Positions 40,910 to 50,415 of a stretch of DNA of 64,000 bases are shown piece by piece. This DNA comes from Fredinandcohnia onubensis (GTDB lineage Bacteria; Bacillota; Bacilli; Bacillales; Bacillaceae_L), in the NCBI RefSeq assembly GCF_031181385.1, contig NZ_JAPSKV010000004.1, forward strand, positions 186,001-250,000, read 5' to 3'. Numbering within the stretch: the stretch's first letter is position 1; the number at the start of each line of letters is the position of its first letter. The notes beneath the pieces are model-generated. The model made no database searches, was not told the origin of the DNA, and saw only the letters and a list, made by a program, of their open reading frames with translations. A program made the translations under genes and the position numbers.

Positions 40910-42199
40910 ATGAGAAGTTTTAAAAAGTCAAAAGCGGCATTTGCAGATGCAGTACATCTTATGCCAGGTGGAGTAAACAGCCCAGTTCGTGCTTTTAAAT
41001 CGGTAAATATGGATCCAATCTTCATGGAACGTGGGAAAGGCTCTAAAATATATGATATTGATGGAAATGAATACATAGACTACGTTTTATCATGGGGACC
41101 GCTTATCCACGGTCATGCGAATGATCAAGTTGTTGAAGCACTTAAAAAAGCAACAGAAATGGGAACTAGCTTCGGTGCACCTACTTTAGCAGAAAACGAA
41201 CTTGCAAAGCTTGTTATTGAAAGAGTGCCATCCATTGAAATCGTTCGGATGGTTAACTCCGGTACAGAGGCAACAATGAGTGCGTTACGATTAGCTAGAG
41301 GTTATACAGGTCGCAGCAAAATCTTAAAATTTGAAGGCTGTTACCATGGGCACGGTGATTCATTATTAATTAAAGCTGGTTCAGGGGTAGCTACACTTGG
41401 TTTACCTGACAGCCCAGGAGTACCTGAAGGAATAGCGAAAAATACGATTACCGTTCCTTATAATGATTTAGAGGCTGTGAAATACGCCTTTGAACAGTTT
41501 GGAGAAGACATAGCAGGTGTTATTGTCGAACCAGTGGCAGGTAATATGGGTGTTGTTCCTCCACAGCCAGGATTCCTTGAAGCACTCCGTGAGATTACAA
41601 CACAAAATGGAACATTGCTCATTTTTGATGAGGTAATGACTGGATTCCGTGTGGACTATAATTGTGCACAAGGATATTTTGGGGTCACTCCTGACCTCAC
41701 ATGTCTTGGTAAAGTAATAGGTGGTGGACTCCCTGTAGGCGCATATGGTGGTCGATCAGAAATTATGGAGAATATTGCACCAGCTGGGCCAATCTATCAA
41801 GCAGGAACTCTTTCTGGTAACCCATTAGCAATGGCGGCAGGCTATGAGACTTTATCACAGCTGAAACCTGAAGACTACACTGAATTTAAAAAGAAAGCTG
41901 ATCGACTAGAAGAAGGGCTTACTCAAGCAGCCGTGAAATACGATATCCCACATTGCATAAATCGTGCGGGTTCAATGATTGGATTCTTCTTTACCAATGA
42001 AAAAGTGATAAACTATGAAGTTGCAAAAACATCTAATTTAGAGTATTTTGCAACCTATTATCGTGAAATGGCGAATGAAGGAGTATTCCTTCCACCATCT
42101 CAATTTGAAGGACTATTCTTATCTACAGCACATACTGCTGAAGATATCGAAAAAACGATTCAAGCAGCTGATAGAGCATTTTCTAAACTAAAAGGATAA
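40910..42199 (+). CDS. hemL: Glutamate-1-semialdehyde 2,1-aminomutase
   Basis: A PLP enzyme producing 5-aminolevulinate from glutamate-1-semialdehyde. Motifs: [12 protein letters not shown] near residue 18, [34 protein letters not shown] and the PLP-binding lysine in [17 protein letters not shown] (about 267). I begin at ATG 40910 (429 residues) because AAAGGGG lies upstream and homologues begin M(R)xF/YxKS; an in-frame upstream ATG at 40868 would add residues without family support. It is 102 bases after hemB and ends the operon. Confidence 0.96.
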   Translation: MRSFKKSKAAFADAVHLMPGGVNSPVRAFKSVNMDPIFMERGKGSKIYDIDGNEYIDYVLSWGPLIHGHANDQVVEALKKATEMGTSFGAPTLAENELAKLVIERVPSIEIVRMVNSGTEATMSALRLARGYTGRSKILKFEGCYHGHGDSLLIKAGSGVATLGLPDSPGVPEGIAKNTITVPYNDLEAVKYAFEQFGEDIAGVIVEPVAGNMGVVPPQPGFLEALREITTQNGTLLIFDEVMTGFRVDYNCAQGYFGVTPDLTCLGKVIGGGLPVGAYGGRSEIMENIAPAGPIYQAGTLSGNPLAMAAGYETLSQLKPEDYTEFKKKADRLEEGLTQAAVKYDIPHCINRAGSMIGFFFTNEKVINYEVAKTSNLEYFATYYREMANEGVFLPPSQFEGLFLSTAHTAEDIEKTIQAADRAFSKLKG

Positions 42200-42212
42200 G
42201 GAAAATATATTT

Positions 42213-42248
42213 GACAGACTCAGTAAACGACTGAGTCTGTCTTTTTAT
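42213..42248 (+). terminator. Terminator of hem operon
   Basis: GACAGACTCAG/CTGAGTCTGTC perfect 11-bp arms followed by TTTTT. Confidence 0.9.
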
Positions 42249-42341
42249 TTACGGAAATTATCATAAATGCTTATGATTTATCATAAAAATTGTAATGTCA
42301 TAGTAAATCTGTATAGAAGAGGACTGAAAGGAGGAGTAGCT

Positions 42342-43541
42342 ATGTCTGAAAACTTACGATTTTCAGTAGAGGAATCAGTCTGGTTTCAAAAGGGACAGGA
42401 AGTCTCAGAGCTCATCTCAATATCTCTTGACCCGGATATTGTGATTCAAGAGCATGACCAATATGTGTCCATACGCGGTGCATTACAACTAACAGGTGAA
42501 TATCGTATAGATGAAAACCATTCCGAGGAGGAAGAACGCGATTTTGCGTCGGTTCGCCTCGTGAATGAAGTGATCACAAGAGAAGATGGGATTAGTGAAC
42601 TAAACCATCGTTTCCCAGTCGATATTACAATTCCACAAGATCGTGTACAAAGCCTCGATGATGTATATGTTTCAATTGAGACGTTTGACTATGAAATTCC
42701 AAAGCGTGGCTGTTTACAAATTATTGCCGATTTAGCAATTAGTGGTATCCAGGGTGTTACTCAGGCGCCTAAGGAGGAAGCTGTTCAAGAGACGGTAAAA
42801 CAAGAGGTGCAAGCCCCTGTTGTGGCAGAACAAGAAGCAGTAGAGGAACTGGAGCTTGTTAGAAGTATTCCTTCTGAAGAAGAAGGGGAAGTGGAAGTGC
42901 AGGCGGTTTCAGAACAAGTTGAAGAAGAAAAGCCACAAGAGCAAGTAGAGGTAGTGCTACAAGAAAAAGACGAAGTGGTGCTACATAGAGAGGCTCAAGA
43001 AGAGGAACAAGCAGAGGTTATTGCTGTAAATGAACAGCAGGATGAGGAAGAGGATGCTGAATTATTTGTTCCATTTGAGGTAGAGGCTAGAAAAGAAGTA
43101 TATCAAGAACATGAGGAAGTAGACGAAGTTGATGTTGTCGAAGCGATTGAAGAAGAAGAGGTTCATGCCGTGTTAACCCCTTCAATCGAAGTGAAGGCAA
43201 GACATGATAATCAATTATCCTTTGGGTCTGATAATCCGAATAAGAAAAGCTCAACTGCTGTTCAGGAAAAAGAAGCAGTGAAAGATCAAAGAGAAGAAAA
43301 GACTGATGAGCCTTCAAAACGTAGTGAAAATGATTTATTATTAACCAAAATTTTTGGTAGAGATGAAGTAGATGACCATACCACAATGAAAATTTGTATT
43401 GTTCAACACGGAGATTCGTTAGAGAAGATTTCAGAACGGTATGATATCTCCGTACAACAATTAGTACGTGTAAACTCACTAAATACAGATTCCGTCTCTG
43501 AAGGACAGCTTTTATACATCCCTGTTCAAGCAAATAGTTAA
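42342..43541 (+). CDS. spoVID: Stage VI sporulation protein D (SpoVID), coat encasement
   Basis: A spore morphogenetic protein that drives encasement of the forespore by coat proteins and binds SafA in B. subtilis. The conserved N-terminal domain (about 1-130, LRFSVEESVWFQKGQEVSELISISLDP...RGALQLTGEY) is followed by a long Glu/Val/Gln-rich acidic low-complexity middle (about 140-330). A C-terminal LysM domain (QHGDSLEKISERYDISVQQLVRVNSL, about 350-395) completes it. The ATG at 42342 follows AAAGGAGGAG; the longer reading upstream has no ribosome site. 399 residues, shorter than the B. subtilis protein because of the variable middle. Confidence 0.93.
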   Translation: MSENLRFSVEESVWFQKGQEVSELISISLDPDIVIQEHDQYVSIRGALQLTGEYRIDENHSEEEERDFASVRLVNEVITREDGISELNHRFPVDITIPQDRVQSLDDVYVSIETFDYEIPKRGCLQIIADLAISGIQGVTQAPKEEAVQETVKQEVQAPVVAEQEAVEELELVRSIPSEEEGEVEVQAVSEQVEEEKPQEQVEVVLQEKDEVVLHREAQEEEQAEVIAVNEQQDEEEDAELFVPFEVEARKEVYQEHEEVDEVDVVEAIEEEEVHAVLTPSIEVKARHDNQLSFGSDNPNKKSSTAVQEKEAVKDQREEKTDEPSKRSENDLLLTKIFGRDEVDDHTTMKICIVQHGDSLEKISERYDISVQQLVRVNSLNTDSVSEGQLLYIPVQANS

Positions 43542-43551
43542 GATCATCGAT

Positions 43552-43578
43552 AGGGTGAGGAAAACCTCACCCTGTTTT
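43552..43578 (+). terminator. Terminator between spoVID and ysxE
   Basis: AGGGTGAGG/CCTCACCCT perfect stem with AAAA loop and a short T tail. Confidence 0.75.
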
Positions 43579-43628
43579 CTTTATGAAACAAATGACCAAA
43601 ACTGTTAGGAAAGAGAGTGATTGGCCCA

Positions 43629-44672
43629 ATGGATAATAATGATGCTAAAGAAATAGGGCCCATCTTAAAAAAATATAATCTACAGCCCTTATCATTTGAA
43701 CAACTCGGAAAAGTGACAAAAGTTGTGACAAACAAAGGAATTTTCGCTTTAAAATCTGTTTCTAGCAAAATAAACCCTTCCTTCCCTACTTTCCTTCAAC
43801 AATTATTGCAGCAGGGTTATACAAGGGCAGTACCTATTTACTCAACCATTGAGGGGAAATACCTTGTCTATCATAACCATAAATTCCACTACCTAATGCC
43901 TTGGTTAAAATCCACGACCACTGAACACCGTGGAGAACATTATCATTCCTTTTTTAAAGAGATTGCAAGGATTCACTTAACAACCGCAAGAAAACTACAA
44001 ATGAACGATGAAACTGAGATTAAAGGGCATTATGAATCAATCATTAAGAAATGGGATAAACGGAATCAGTTTCTAGAAGGTTTTGTTGAAGCCGCCGAAC
44101 AAAAATGGTATATGTCTCCATTCGAGCTTCAATTCTGTACGTATTTTTATGAAGTAAGTCTAGCAGCCTCTTTTGCCAGATCACAGCTTGAAAAATGGCA
44201 TGAGTTAATGAAAGAAGAAAAAACGTACCGTACCGCATTAACACTTAATCATTTTTCAGATACACATTTTTTATATGATGACAGCGGAAGGGGATATCTA
44301 TCAAATTTTGAAAGGGCCGGATATGCAAACCCTACTAATGATTTAGTAAGCCTCTATTTCCGAATTTTAAAGACGTATCCGACTTTGTGTACCGATTGTC
44401 TTGAATGGTTTGAATCTTATCAAAGCCGTTTTCCTTTACGTGAAGAGGAGTTCTATCTCTTTCTAAGCCATTTAACCTTCCCTGAGCCAATCTATAAATG
44501 TGTTCGAAATTACACTGATAATAAACAGAAGAAATCAGAGCGGGAGCATGTCCAAGTTTTACAACGAGCCTATTGGTTGACTAAAAATATTGAATTTGTT
44601 TCAGTCAAACTTTTGGAAGCCGAACAAAAAAGAAAAGAACAAGAGGAAGAAGAAGAATCCCATACGGAGTAA
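43629..44672 (+). CDS. ysxE: Spore-coat-associated kinase-like protein YsxE (CotS family)
   Basis: A 347-residue protein of the CotS/YsxE group, which has an aminoglycoside-phosphotransferase-like fold. Visible features are the N-lobe (KVTKVVTNKGIFALKSVSSK), the hinge LMPWLKSTT, the segment HEL...LTLNHFSDTHFLYDDSGRGYLSNFERAGYANPTNDLV in the catalytic-loop region, and a Glu-rich C-terminal tail. The classical HGD of active kinases is replaced (LNHFSD), so activity is doubtful. Coat association is known for B. subtilis YsxE. Start: ATG 43629 best matches homologues; GTG at 43617 is an alternative because AGGAAAG is closer to it. Confidence 0.87.
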   Translation: MDNNDAKEIGPILKKYNLQPLSFEQLGKVTKVVTNKGIFALKSVSSKINPSFPTFLQQLLQQGYTRAVPIYSTIEGKYLVYHNHKFHYLMPWLKSTTTEHRGEHYHSFFKEIARIHLTTARKLQMNDETEIKGHYESIIKKWDKRNQFLEGFVEAAEQKWYMSPFELQFCTYFYEVSLAASFARSQLEKWHELMKEEKTYRTALTLNHFSDTHFLYDDSGRGYLSNFERAGYANPTNDLVSLYFRILKTYPTLCTDCLEWFESYQSRFPLREEEFYLFLSHLTFPEPIYKCVRNYTDNKQKKSEREHVQVLQRAYWLTKNIEFVSVKLLEAEQKRKEQEEEEESHTE

Positions 44673-44688
44673 AGTATGGGATTCTTTA
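44653..44688. terminator. Bidirectional terminator between ysxE and the small convergent gene
   Basis: AAGAATCCCATAC (44653-44665) and GTATGGGATTCTT (44674-44686) form a perfect 13-bp stem. T-rich tails lie on both strands, so it can stop transcription from either side. Confidence 0.8.
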
Positions 44689-44880
44689 TATCATGTCGAG
44701 GTGAAATGCAACTGCAAGTAAAATTAATATGGCTAAAAAGAGCACATCAAATGAGGTTGGTATAAATATGGTTCGAACAGCTTGAACGATGGTGATGGGG
44801 ATGATAAATTGGTGACATACATCTCTACATTGTCGTAGCCAATGAGGATAGGAGTATTTTCTAAAACGGCGTCTTCTCAT
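44686..44880 (-). CDS. Small membrane protein, function unknown
   Basis: A 64-residue frame with a very basic start (MRRRRFRKYSYPHWLRQ) and a hydrophobic C-terminal segment (about residues 42-60, FDVLFLAILILLAVAFHL). A shorter apolar stretch lies at about 26-40. Support for a real gene: GAAGGGAGAG precedes the ATG at good spacing, it converges on ysxE, and its stop abuts the shared bidirectional terminator. Basic-N-terminus, single-anchor small proteins are common in spore formers, but I do not recognise this one. Confidence 0.55.
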   Translation of the reverse strand: MRRRRFRKYSYPHWLRQCRDVCHQFIIPITIVQAVRTIFIPTSFDVLFLAILILLAVAFHLDMI

Positions 44881-45018
44881 GCATTATCTCTCCCTTCAAA
44901 GAAATCCTATAACTAAACTATGCTTGGAAAAGCAGAAAAGTTCCTGTCAATTCAGATTGAAAATTTTGTAACAAATTTACTCAAAAAGAATAAAGTATAA
45001 AAAACTTGGCTAACCTTA

Positions 45019-45048
45019 TTGACAATACCTATTGAAATTCAACATAAT
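45019..45048 (+). promoter_or_regulatory. Sigma-A promoter of valS
   Basis: TTGACA (45019-45024) and CATAAT (45043-45048) with 18-bp spacing, directly upstream of the T-box leader. Confidence 0.65.
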
Positions 45049-45099
45049 AAGTAGTAAAATTCTTTAAAGAACTTAACTTACATACCCATAATGAGTACA

Positions 45100-45345
45100 T
45101 ACGATGAGAGGGAAGAGTACATTGAGAACACCTTCAGAGAGAGAAATCATTAGCTGTGAGATTTCTTAGGAACGTTACAATGGAAGGTCGCCCTTAAGTA
45201 GCTTTTATGAAATGTAGTAGTAAAAGCCGGTGAAAAGCCGTTATCTTTTCTTGAGAGCATAGATTAGTTTTTTTATCTATGAAAAAAGGTGGTACCGCGA
45301 ATAGACTCCATTCGTCCTTTTATTAGGATGAATGGAGTTTTTTAT
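45100..45345 (+). promoter_or_regulatory. Valine T-box leader of valS
   Basis: The T-box core AAGGTGGTACCGCG lies at 45286-45299. Stem I starts near GAGAGGGAAGAGTAC (45107-45121), with an AGAGAG distal motif. The specifier region TGGAAGGTCGCCC places GTC (Val) at 45187-45189. A terminator with arms ACTCCATTC (45305-45313) and GAATGGAGT (45330-45338) plus a T run follows. Uncharged tRNA-Val(GAC) should promote read-through into valS. The exact specifier frame is inferred from the usual layout and the downstream gene. Confidence 0.9.
45305..45344 (+). terminator. T-box-controlled terminator before valS
   Basis: ACTCCATTCGTCC paired with GGATGAATGGAGT, followed by TTTTTT; the T-box core upstream can form the competing antiterminator. 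Confidence 0.85.
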
Positions 45346-45379
45346 TTGAAATTGTTTACAAGCAGAAGGAGGAACTCAA

Positions 45380-48022
45380 ATGGAAGGTAATGAAACGACT
45401 TTATCAACTAAGTATGATCCGCAAGCCATTGAAGCGGGACGTTATCAATATTGGTTAGAAGGTAAATTTTTTGAAGCAAAAGATGATGCTGAGAAAAAAC
45501 CTTATACAATTGTCATTCCACCACCAAACGTAACAGGGAAGTTACATCTAGGTCATGCGTGGGATACAACCTTACAGGATATACTTACTCGTATTAAACG
45601 AATGCAAGGCTATGATGTTTTATGGTTACCGGGAATGGACCATGCTGGTATTGCAACCCAAGCAAAAGTAGAGGCTAAACTACGTGAAGAAGGAAAATCT
45701 CGCTATGATTTAGGCCGTGAAAAATTTGTAGAAGAGACATGGAAGTGGAAGGAAGAGTATGCGAGTCATATTCGCGAACAATGGTCTAAACTAGGTCTTG
45801 GACTTGATTACTCGAGAGAACGTTTCACTCTTGATGAAGGACTTTCTAAAGCGGTACGTGAGGTATTCGTTACCCTATATAAAAAAGGTCTAATTTACCG
45901 TGGTGAATATATCATCAACTGGGATCCAGCAACAAAAACAGCTCTTTCTGACATCGAAGTTATTTACAAAGATGTTCAGGGGGCATTTTACCATATGCGT
46001 TATCCATTAGCAGATGGAAGCGGGGCAATTGAGATTGCAACGACTCGACCAGAAACAATGCTAGGTGATACTGCCATTGCTGTTCACCCAGAAGATGAGC
46101 GCTTCAAGCATTTAATCGGTAAAACTGTTATTCTGCCGATTGTTGGAAGAGAAATTCCGATTGTTGCTGATGATTATGTAGATATGGAATTTGGTTCTGG
46201 TGCAGTTAAAATTACACCTGCACATGATCCAAATGACTTTGAAGTAGGGAATCGTCACAATCTTGAACGTGTGTTAGTCATGAATGAAGATGGAACCATG
46301 AACGCAAACGCATGTAAATACCAAGGCATGGATCGATTTGAATGCCGAAAACAAATTGTTAAAGACCTTCAAGAAGAGGGCGTTCTATTTAAAATTGAAG
46401 AACATCTTCATTCAGTAGGTCACAGTGAACGAAGCGGGGCTGTTGTTGAGCCATATCTATCCACACAATGGTTTGTAAAAATGCAACCATTAGCAGATGA
46501 GGCAATCAAGCTTCAATCACAAGAGGAAAAAGTAAATTTCGTTCCAGAACGTTTCGAAAAAACATATCTTCGCTGGATGGAAAACATCCGTGACTGGTGT
46601 ATTTCACGACAATTATGGTGGGGGCATCGAATTCCAGCATGGTACCATAAAGAAACAGGTGAGGTTTATGTTGACCATGAGCCGCCAAGTGACATCGAAA
46701 ATTGGAAACAGGACAATGATGTTTTAGATACTTGGTTCAGTTCTGCATTATGGCCATTCTCCACAATGGGCTGGCCAGATAAGGAAGCAGCGGATTTTAA
46801 ACGCTACTACCCTACAGATGCACTTGTAACAGGATATGATATTATCTTCTTCTGGGTATCAAGAATGATCTTCCAAGGCCTAGAATTTACAGGAAAACGT
46901 CCATTCAAAGATGTTCTGATTCACGGTCTGGTACGTGATGCAGAAGGTCGTAAAATGAGTAAGTCACTCGGAAATGGTGTAGACCCAATGGATGTTATCG
47001 CCCAATATGGTGCCGACTCATTACGTTACTTTTTATCTACTGGAAGTTCACCTGGTCAAGATTTACGCTTTAGTATGGAAAAAGTTGAAGCAACCTGGAA
47101 CTTCGCCAATAAGATTTGGAATGCATCACGTTTTGCATTAATGAATATGGGTGACCTGAAGTTTGAAGACATAGACTTTAGTGGAGAAAAATCTGTTGCG
47201 GATAAATGGATTTTAACTCGCCTAAACGAAACAATCGAATCAGTAACAAAGCTCGCTGATAAATATGAATTTGGTGAAGTTGGAAGAGTTTTATATAACT
47301 TCATTTGGGATGAATTCTGTGATTGGTATATTGAAATGGCGAAACTACCATTGTACGGTGAAGATGAGCAAGCAAAGAAAACAACAAGATCGATTCTCGC
47401 ATATGTCCTAGACAACACGATGAGATTGCTGCACCCATTCATGCCGTTTATTACCGAGGAAATATGGCAAAACTTGCCACATAATGGCGAATCAATTACT
47501 GTTGCAAAATGGCCAGAGGTGAATCGTGAATTATCTGATGATCAAGCAGCCGGGGAGATGCGACTATTAGTCGATATTATTCGCTCTGTTCGAAACATCA
47601 GAGCAGAAGTTAATACACCAATGAGCAAACAAATCAAGCTTCATATCAAAGCAAAAGATGAAACAGTTCTTGCACAATTAGAAAAGAATCGTTCTTACTT
47701 AGAAAGATTTTGTAATCCTAGTGAGCTTGTACTTGCAACTGAAATTACTACTCCTGACAAGGCTATGACTTCAGTAGTAACAGGAGCAGAATTATTCCTT
47801 CCACTTGAAGGACTGATCAACATTGATGAAGAAATTAAGCGTCTAGAAAAAGAACTAGATAAACTTGATAAAGAAGTTGAACGCGTTCAGAAGAAACTTA
47901 GCAATGAAGGTTTTGTGAAGAAAGCACCTCAAAAGGTAATTGAAGAGGAACAGGCAAAAGAAAAAGATTATCTTGAAAAACGCGAAACAGTTCGTGAACG
48001 CATTTCAGAATTAAGAGGCTAA
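45380..48022 (+). CDS. valS: Valyl-tRNA synthetase
   Basis: A class I aminoacyl-tRNA synthetase charging tRNA-Val. The HIGH motif is [16 protein letters not shown] (HLGH near residue 56) and the KMSKS motif is [11 protein letters not shown] (about residue 525). The CP1 editing domain lies between ([22 protein letters not shown]), then an anticodon-binding domain and a C-terminal coiled coil (about 815-880, [24 protein letters not shown]). 880 residues, typical for Bacillus. AGGAGGAAC precedes the ATG. Confidence 0.98.
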   Translation: MEGNETTLSTKYDPQAIEAGRYQYWLEGKFFEAKDDAEKKPYTIVIPPPNVTGKLHLGHAWDTTLQDILTRIKRMQGYDVLWLPGMDHAGIATQAKVEAKLREEGKSRYDLGREKFVEETWKWKEEYASHIREQWSKLGLGLDYSRERFTLDEGLSKAVREVFVTLYKKGLIYRGEYIINWDPATKTALSDIEVIYKDVQGAFYHMRYPLADGSGAIEIATTRPETMLGDTAIAVHPEDERFKHLIGKTVILPIVGREIPIVADDYVDMEFGSGAVKITPAHDPNDFEVGNRHNLERVLVMNEDGTMNANACKYQGMDRFECRKQIVKDLQEEGVLFKIEEHLHSVGHSERSGAVVEPYLSTQWFVKMQPLADEAIKLQSQEEKVNFVPERFEKTYLRWMENIRDWCISRQLWWGHRIPAWYHKETGEVYVDHEPPSDIENWKQDNDVLDTWFSSALWPFSTMGWPDKEAADFKRYYPTDALVTGYDIIFFWVSRMIFQGLEFTGKRPFKDVLIHGLVRDAEGRKMSKSLGNGVDPMDVIAQYGADSLRYFLSTGSSPGQDLRFSMEKVEATWNFANKIWNASRFALMNMGDLKFEDIDFSGEKSVADKWILTRLNETIESVTKLADKYEFGEVGRVLYNFIWDEFCDWYIEMAKLPLYGEDEQAKKTTRSILAYVLDNTMRLLHPFMPFITEEIWQNLPHNGESITVAKWPEVNRELSDDQAAGEMRLLVDIIRSVRNIRAEVNTPMSKQIKLHIKAKDETVLAQLEKNRSYLERFCNPSELVLATEITTPDKAMTSVVTGAELFLPLEGLINIDEEIKRLEKELDKLDKEVERVQKKLSNEGFVKKAPQKVIEEEQAKEKDYLEKRETVRERISELRG

Positions 48023-48031
48023 AGGAATGAG

Positions 48032-48070
48032 AGGCGAATCTACTATAGATTCGTCTTTCCTTCATTTTTA
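48032..48070 (+). terminator. Possible terminator after valS
   Basis: AGGCGAATCT/AGATTCGTCT arms with a five-base loop; the tail is pyrimidine-rich rather than a pure T run, so efficiency is uncertain and folC may be co-transcribed. Confidence 0.55.
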
Positions 48071-48101
48071 AAGTTGAATGAATATATATGGAGGAGCCCA
48101 T

Positions 48102-49406
48102 ATGATACATACGTACGAAGACGCATTGTCTTGGATACATGGAAGATTAAGACTTGGTATGAAACCAGGACTTGCCAGAATGGAATGGATGATGGAACGG
48201 CTAGGACATCCAGAAGAAAAAATTAAAACGATTCATGTAGCGGGGACAAATGGGAAAGGCTCAACTGTTAGCTACATTCGCAATATGTTACAAGAAGCTG
48301 GATATAGGGTTGGAACATTTACCTCTCCTTATATTGAGACCTTTAATGAACGAATTAGTGTAAATGGAAAACCTATTTCAAATGAAGAAATTGTCTCCCT
48401 TTTAAAGGTGATCAAACCATTAGCAGATGAATTAGAAGAAACGGAACTTGGGGGTCCAACTGAATTTGAAGTGATCACGGCAATGGCTCTCTATTATTTC
48501 GGGGAAAACACGGATATAGATTTCGTGATTATGGAGGTTGGATTAGGGGGCAAGTTAGACTCAACAAATGTGATAACTCCTCTTGTATCTTTAATCACGA
48601 GCATTGGATTCGATCATATGAACATTTTAGGGGACACCATTGAAAAAATTACCGGAGAAAAAGCGGGTATCATTAAGCAAAATGTCCCAATCGTGTCAGC
48701 TGTTGAACAACCGGAAGCTATTGAAGTTATTATTGCTAAGGCAAAGGAAGAAAATAGCCCACTGTATCAATTAGGACAGGATTTCTTTATCATAGATCAC
48801 CAACACAATAATGGGGAATCATTTACTCTAAAGGCACATAATCAAACTTTTCTTAATCTGACCATTTCCATGAAGGGAACCCATCAGGTAAGAAACGCTA
48901 GTCTTGCTGTAATGACAATAAATATTTTAAAAAATAGCGGGATAGTACAAATAGAAGATCATGCGCTTGCTACTGGATTGGAAAAAACAAAATGGATTGG
49001 TCGCTTTGAAGAGATTTCAAAAGAGCCCCTTGCCATTCTAGATGGAGCTCATAATCCAGAAGGAATTAAAAGTCTTGTTGATACAGTCAAGGCTCACCTA
49101 AAAGGGAAGCAAATCCACATTATTTTTAGCGCATTACATGACAAAAAACTTGATACGATGATACGGCAACTGGAAGCAGTCGCTCATAATCTAACATTTA
49201 CAACTTTTGACTTTCCGAGGGCAGCAAGCTCCAACGAACTATATGAAAATTCTTCTAAAGGTAAAAATATTGCAACGGTTGATAATTGGAAGGATGCTGT
49301 GAAAACGGGATTAGACAAAGTAACAGCGGAAAAGAATGCAGTCCTAGTTATAACTGGTTCACTTTATTTTATATCAGAGGTTAGGCGATTTTTATTATCA
49401 AAATAA
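48102..49406 (+). CDS. folC: Folylpolyglutamate synthase / dihydrofolate synthase
   Basis: It adds glutamate to folates and, in many bacteria, to dihydropteroate. The Mur-ligase-type P-loop is HVAGTNGKGSTVSYI (about residues 44-58), with TSPYIETFNERI, EVGLGGKLDSTNVI and LDGAHNPEGI in order. 434 residues. The ATG at 48102 follows GGAGGAGCC; earlier in-frame codons lack a ribosome site. Placement after valS is conserved. Confidence 0.95.
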   Translation: MIHTYEDALSWIHGRLRLGMKPGLARMEWMMERLGHPEEKIKTIHVAGTNGKGSTVSYIRNMLQEAGYRVGTFTSPYIETFNERISVNGKPISNEEIVSLLKVIKPLADELEETELGGPTEFEVITAMALYYFGENTDIDFVIMEVGLGGKLDSTNVITPLVSLITSIGFDHMNILGDTIEKITGEKAGIIKQNVPIVSAVEQPEAIEVIIAKAKEENSPLYQLGQDFFIIDHQHNNGESFTLKAHNQTFLNLTISMKGTHQVRNASLAVMTINILKNSGIVQIEDHALATGLEKTKWIGRFEEISKEPLAILDGAHNPEGIKSLVDTVKAHLKGKQIHIIFSALHDKKLDTMIRQLEAVAHNLTFTTFDFPRAASSNELYENSSKGKNIATVDNWKDAVKTGLDKVTAEKNAVLVITGSLYFISEVRRFLLSK

Positions 49407-49432
49407 CTGAATAGAGGCAAGATAGATGTGAA

Positions 49433-49467
49433 ATAGATAAGAAAAGACTCTTCTTGTCTATTTTTTT
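49433..49467 (+). terminator. Terminator of folC
   Basis: ATAGATAAGAA/TTCTTGTCTAT 11-bp stem (one G-U pair) with a 7-base loop and seven T residues. Confidence 0.8.
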
Positions 49468-49508
49468 ACATGAAAATACAAATTCTGACGGAGCTTTATG
49501 TTTTTTTC

Positions 49509-49537
49509 TTTCCAATATAAATTAATAACAATATAAT
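49509..49537 (+). promoter_or_regulatory. Probable promoter of the type IV pilus cluster
   Basis: TTTCCA and a perfect TATAAT (49532-49537) are 17 bp apart, about 37 bases before the first pilin-like gene and after the folC terminator. I see no ComK-type AAAAN5TTTT pair here. Confidence 0.5.
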
Positions 49538-49573
49538 GGTGCTAAAGAACTAATTGTGAAGGGGGAATGGAGG

Positions 49574-49999
49574 TTGAAGTTAAAGAATCAAAATGGGCTC
49601 ACCTTAATTGAAATTCTCGCCTCCATCGTCATTCTGTCAATTATCATTATGTCAATCACACCAATGTTCATACAATCATCTAGGGCTAATCATCTGTCAA
49701 AAAATATAACAGAGTCAACTTATCTTGCAGAATCCGAGATGGAAGAAATCATAAATTTAAATGCAAATTCTGCCTTACCGTCATTAAATGATTTATCTTA
49801 TAAAATACAAAATAAAGGGTACCAAAGTGACCCTTCATGCACGAATTGTTATGGGATTACTAAAGAAGGCCGGTATGTTTTTGTACAAATCAACGATCTT
49901 TCAACTGACTTAGGAAAAGTTGTGATGAAAATCTATAGAGATACATCTAAAAAAGAGCTTGAATCCCAAATGGAGATGATTTTATCTTGGAAAAAATAG
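49574..49999 (+). CDS. Type IV pilus minor pilin (PilV-like)
   Basis: A 141-residue prepilin. A short leader (MKLKNQNG) is followed by the peptidase site G|LTLIE and a hydrophobic helix (ILASIVILSIIIMSITPMF), with Glu5 of the mature protein conserved. The C-terminal domain has a Cys pair (SCTNC) that could form a disulfide outside the cell. The TTG at 49574 gives the normal leader length and has AAGGGGG upstream. It begins the pilus cluster; I infer a minor or priming pilin from its position with the next two genes. Confidence 0.85.
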   Translation: MKLKNQNGLTLIEILASIVILSIIIMSITPMFIQSSRANHLSKNITESTYLAESEMEEIINLNANSALPSLNDLSYKIQNKGYQSDPSCTNCYGITKEGRYVFVQINDLSTDLGKVVMKIYRDTSKKELESQMEMILSWKK

Positions 50000-50012
50000 T
50001 GGGTGTTAAAAA

Positions 50013-50405
50013 ATGATAAAGTCCGAAAGAGGTGTTACTTTAGTTGAACTATTAGCCGCCATTTCACTTCTTTCAATCGTTCTACTTCTAGCTAGTTCTG
50101 TTCATTTATTTGGGCAAAAACAAATGAATTCACAATCGAATGAGGTACAAATCCAATCCCAGGAAAGACTAGCGGCAAATTTAATTACAAAAGAAATTAG
50201 AAAAGCAAAAACTGTTGAGGTGATAAACCCCAATCAGTTAACCATTAATGATACAGATACTTACAAACTAGAAGGAACGACAATTAAGAAAAATAATGAA
50301 GAATTTATGACAAAGATAAATGGTTTTTCTGTTTCGATGGATGGAAATCAAGTTAGTTTAAAAATTGGGAACCTGCCAGAAACCATTATTTATATACGAG
50401 AATAG
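50013..50405 (+). CDS. Type IV pilus minor pilin (PilW-like)
   Basis: A 130-residue prepilin with leader MIKSERG, cleavage site G|VTLVE and hydrophobic helix LLAAISLLSIVLLLASSVHLF, then a small Gln/Asn-rich globular part. It follows the first minor pilin by 13 bases and precedes the PilX-like gene by 10, so the three are certainly one unit. Such PilW-type proteins help initiate pilus assembly in other systems. The exact role here is inferred. Confidence 0.82.
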   Translation: MIKSERGVTLVELLAAISLLSIVLLLASSVHLFGQKQMNSQSNEVQIQSQERLAANLITKEIRKAKTVEVINPNQLTINDTDTYKLEGTTIKKNNEEFMTKINGFSVSMDGNQVSLKIGNLPETIIYIRE

Positions 50406-50415
50406 GCGTGATATT

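Noticed and set aside
43087-43533. 148-codon minus-strand frame inside spoVID
   Set aside because: It is a reverse reading of the Glu/Val/Gln-rich low-complexity part of spoVID.
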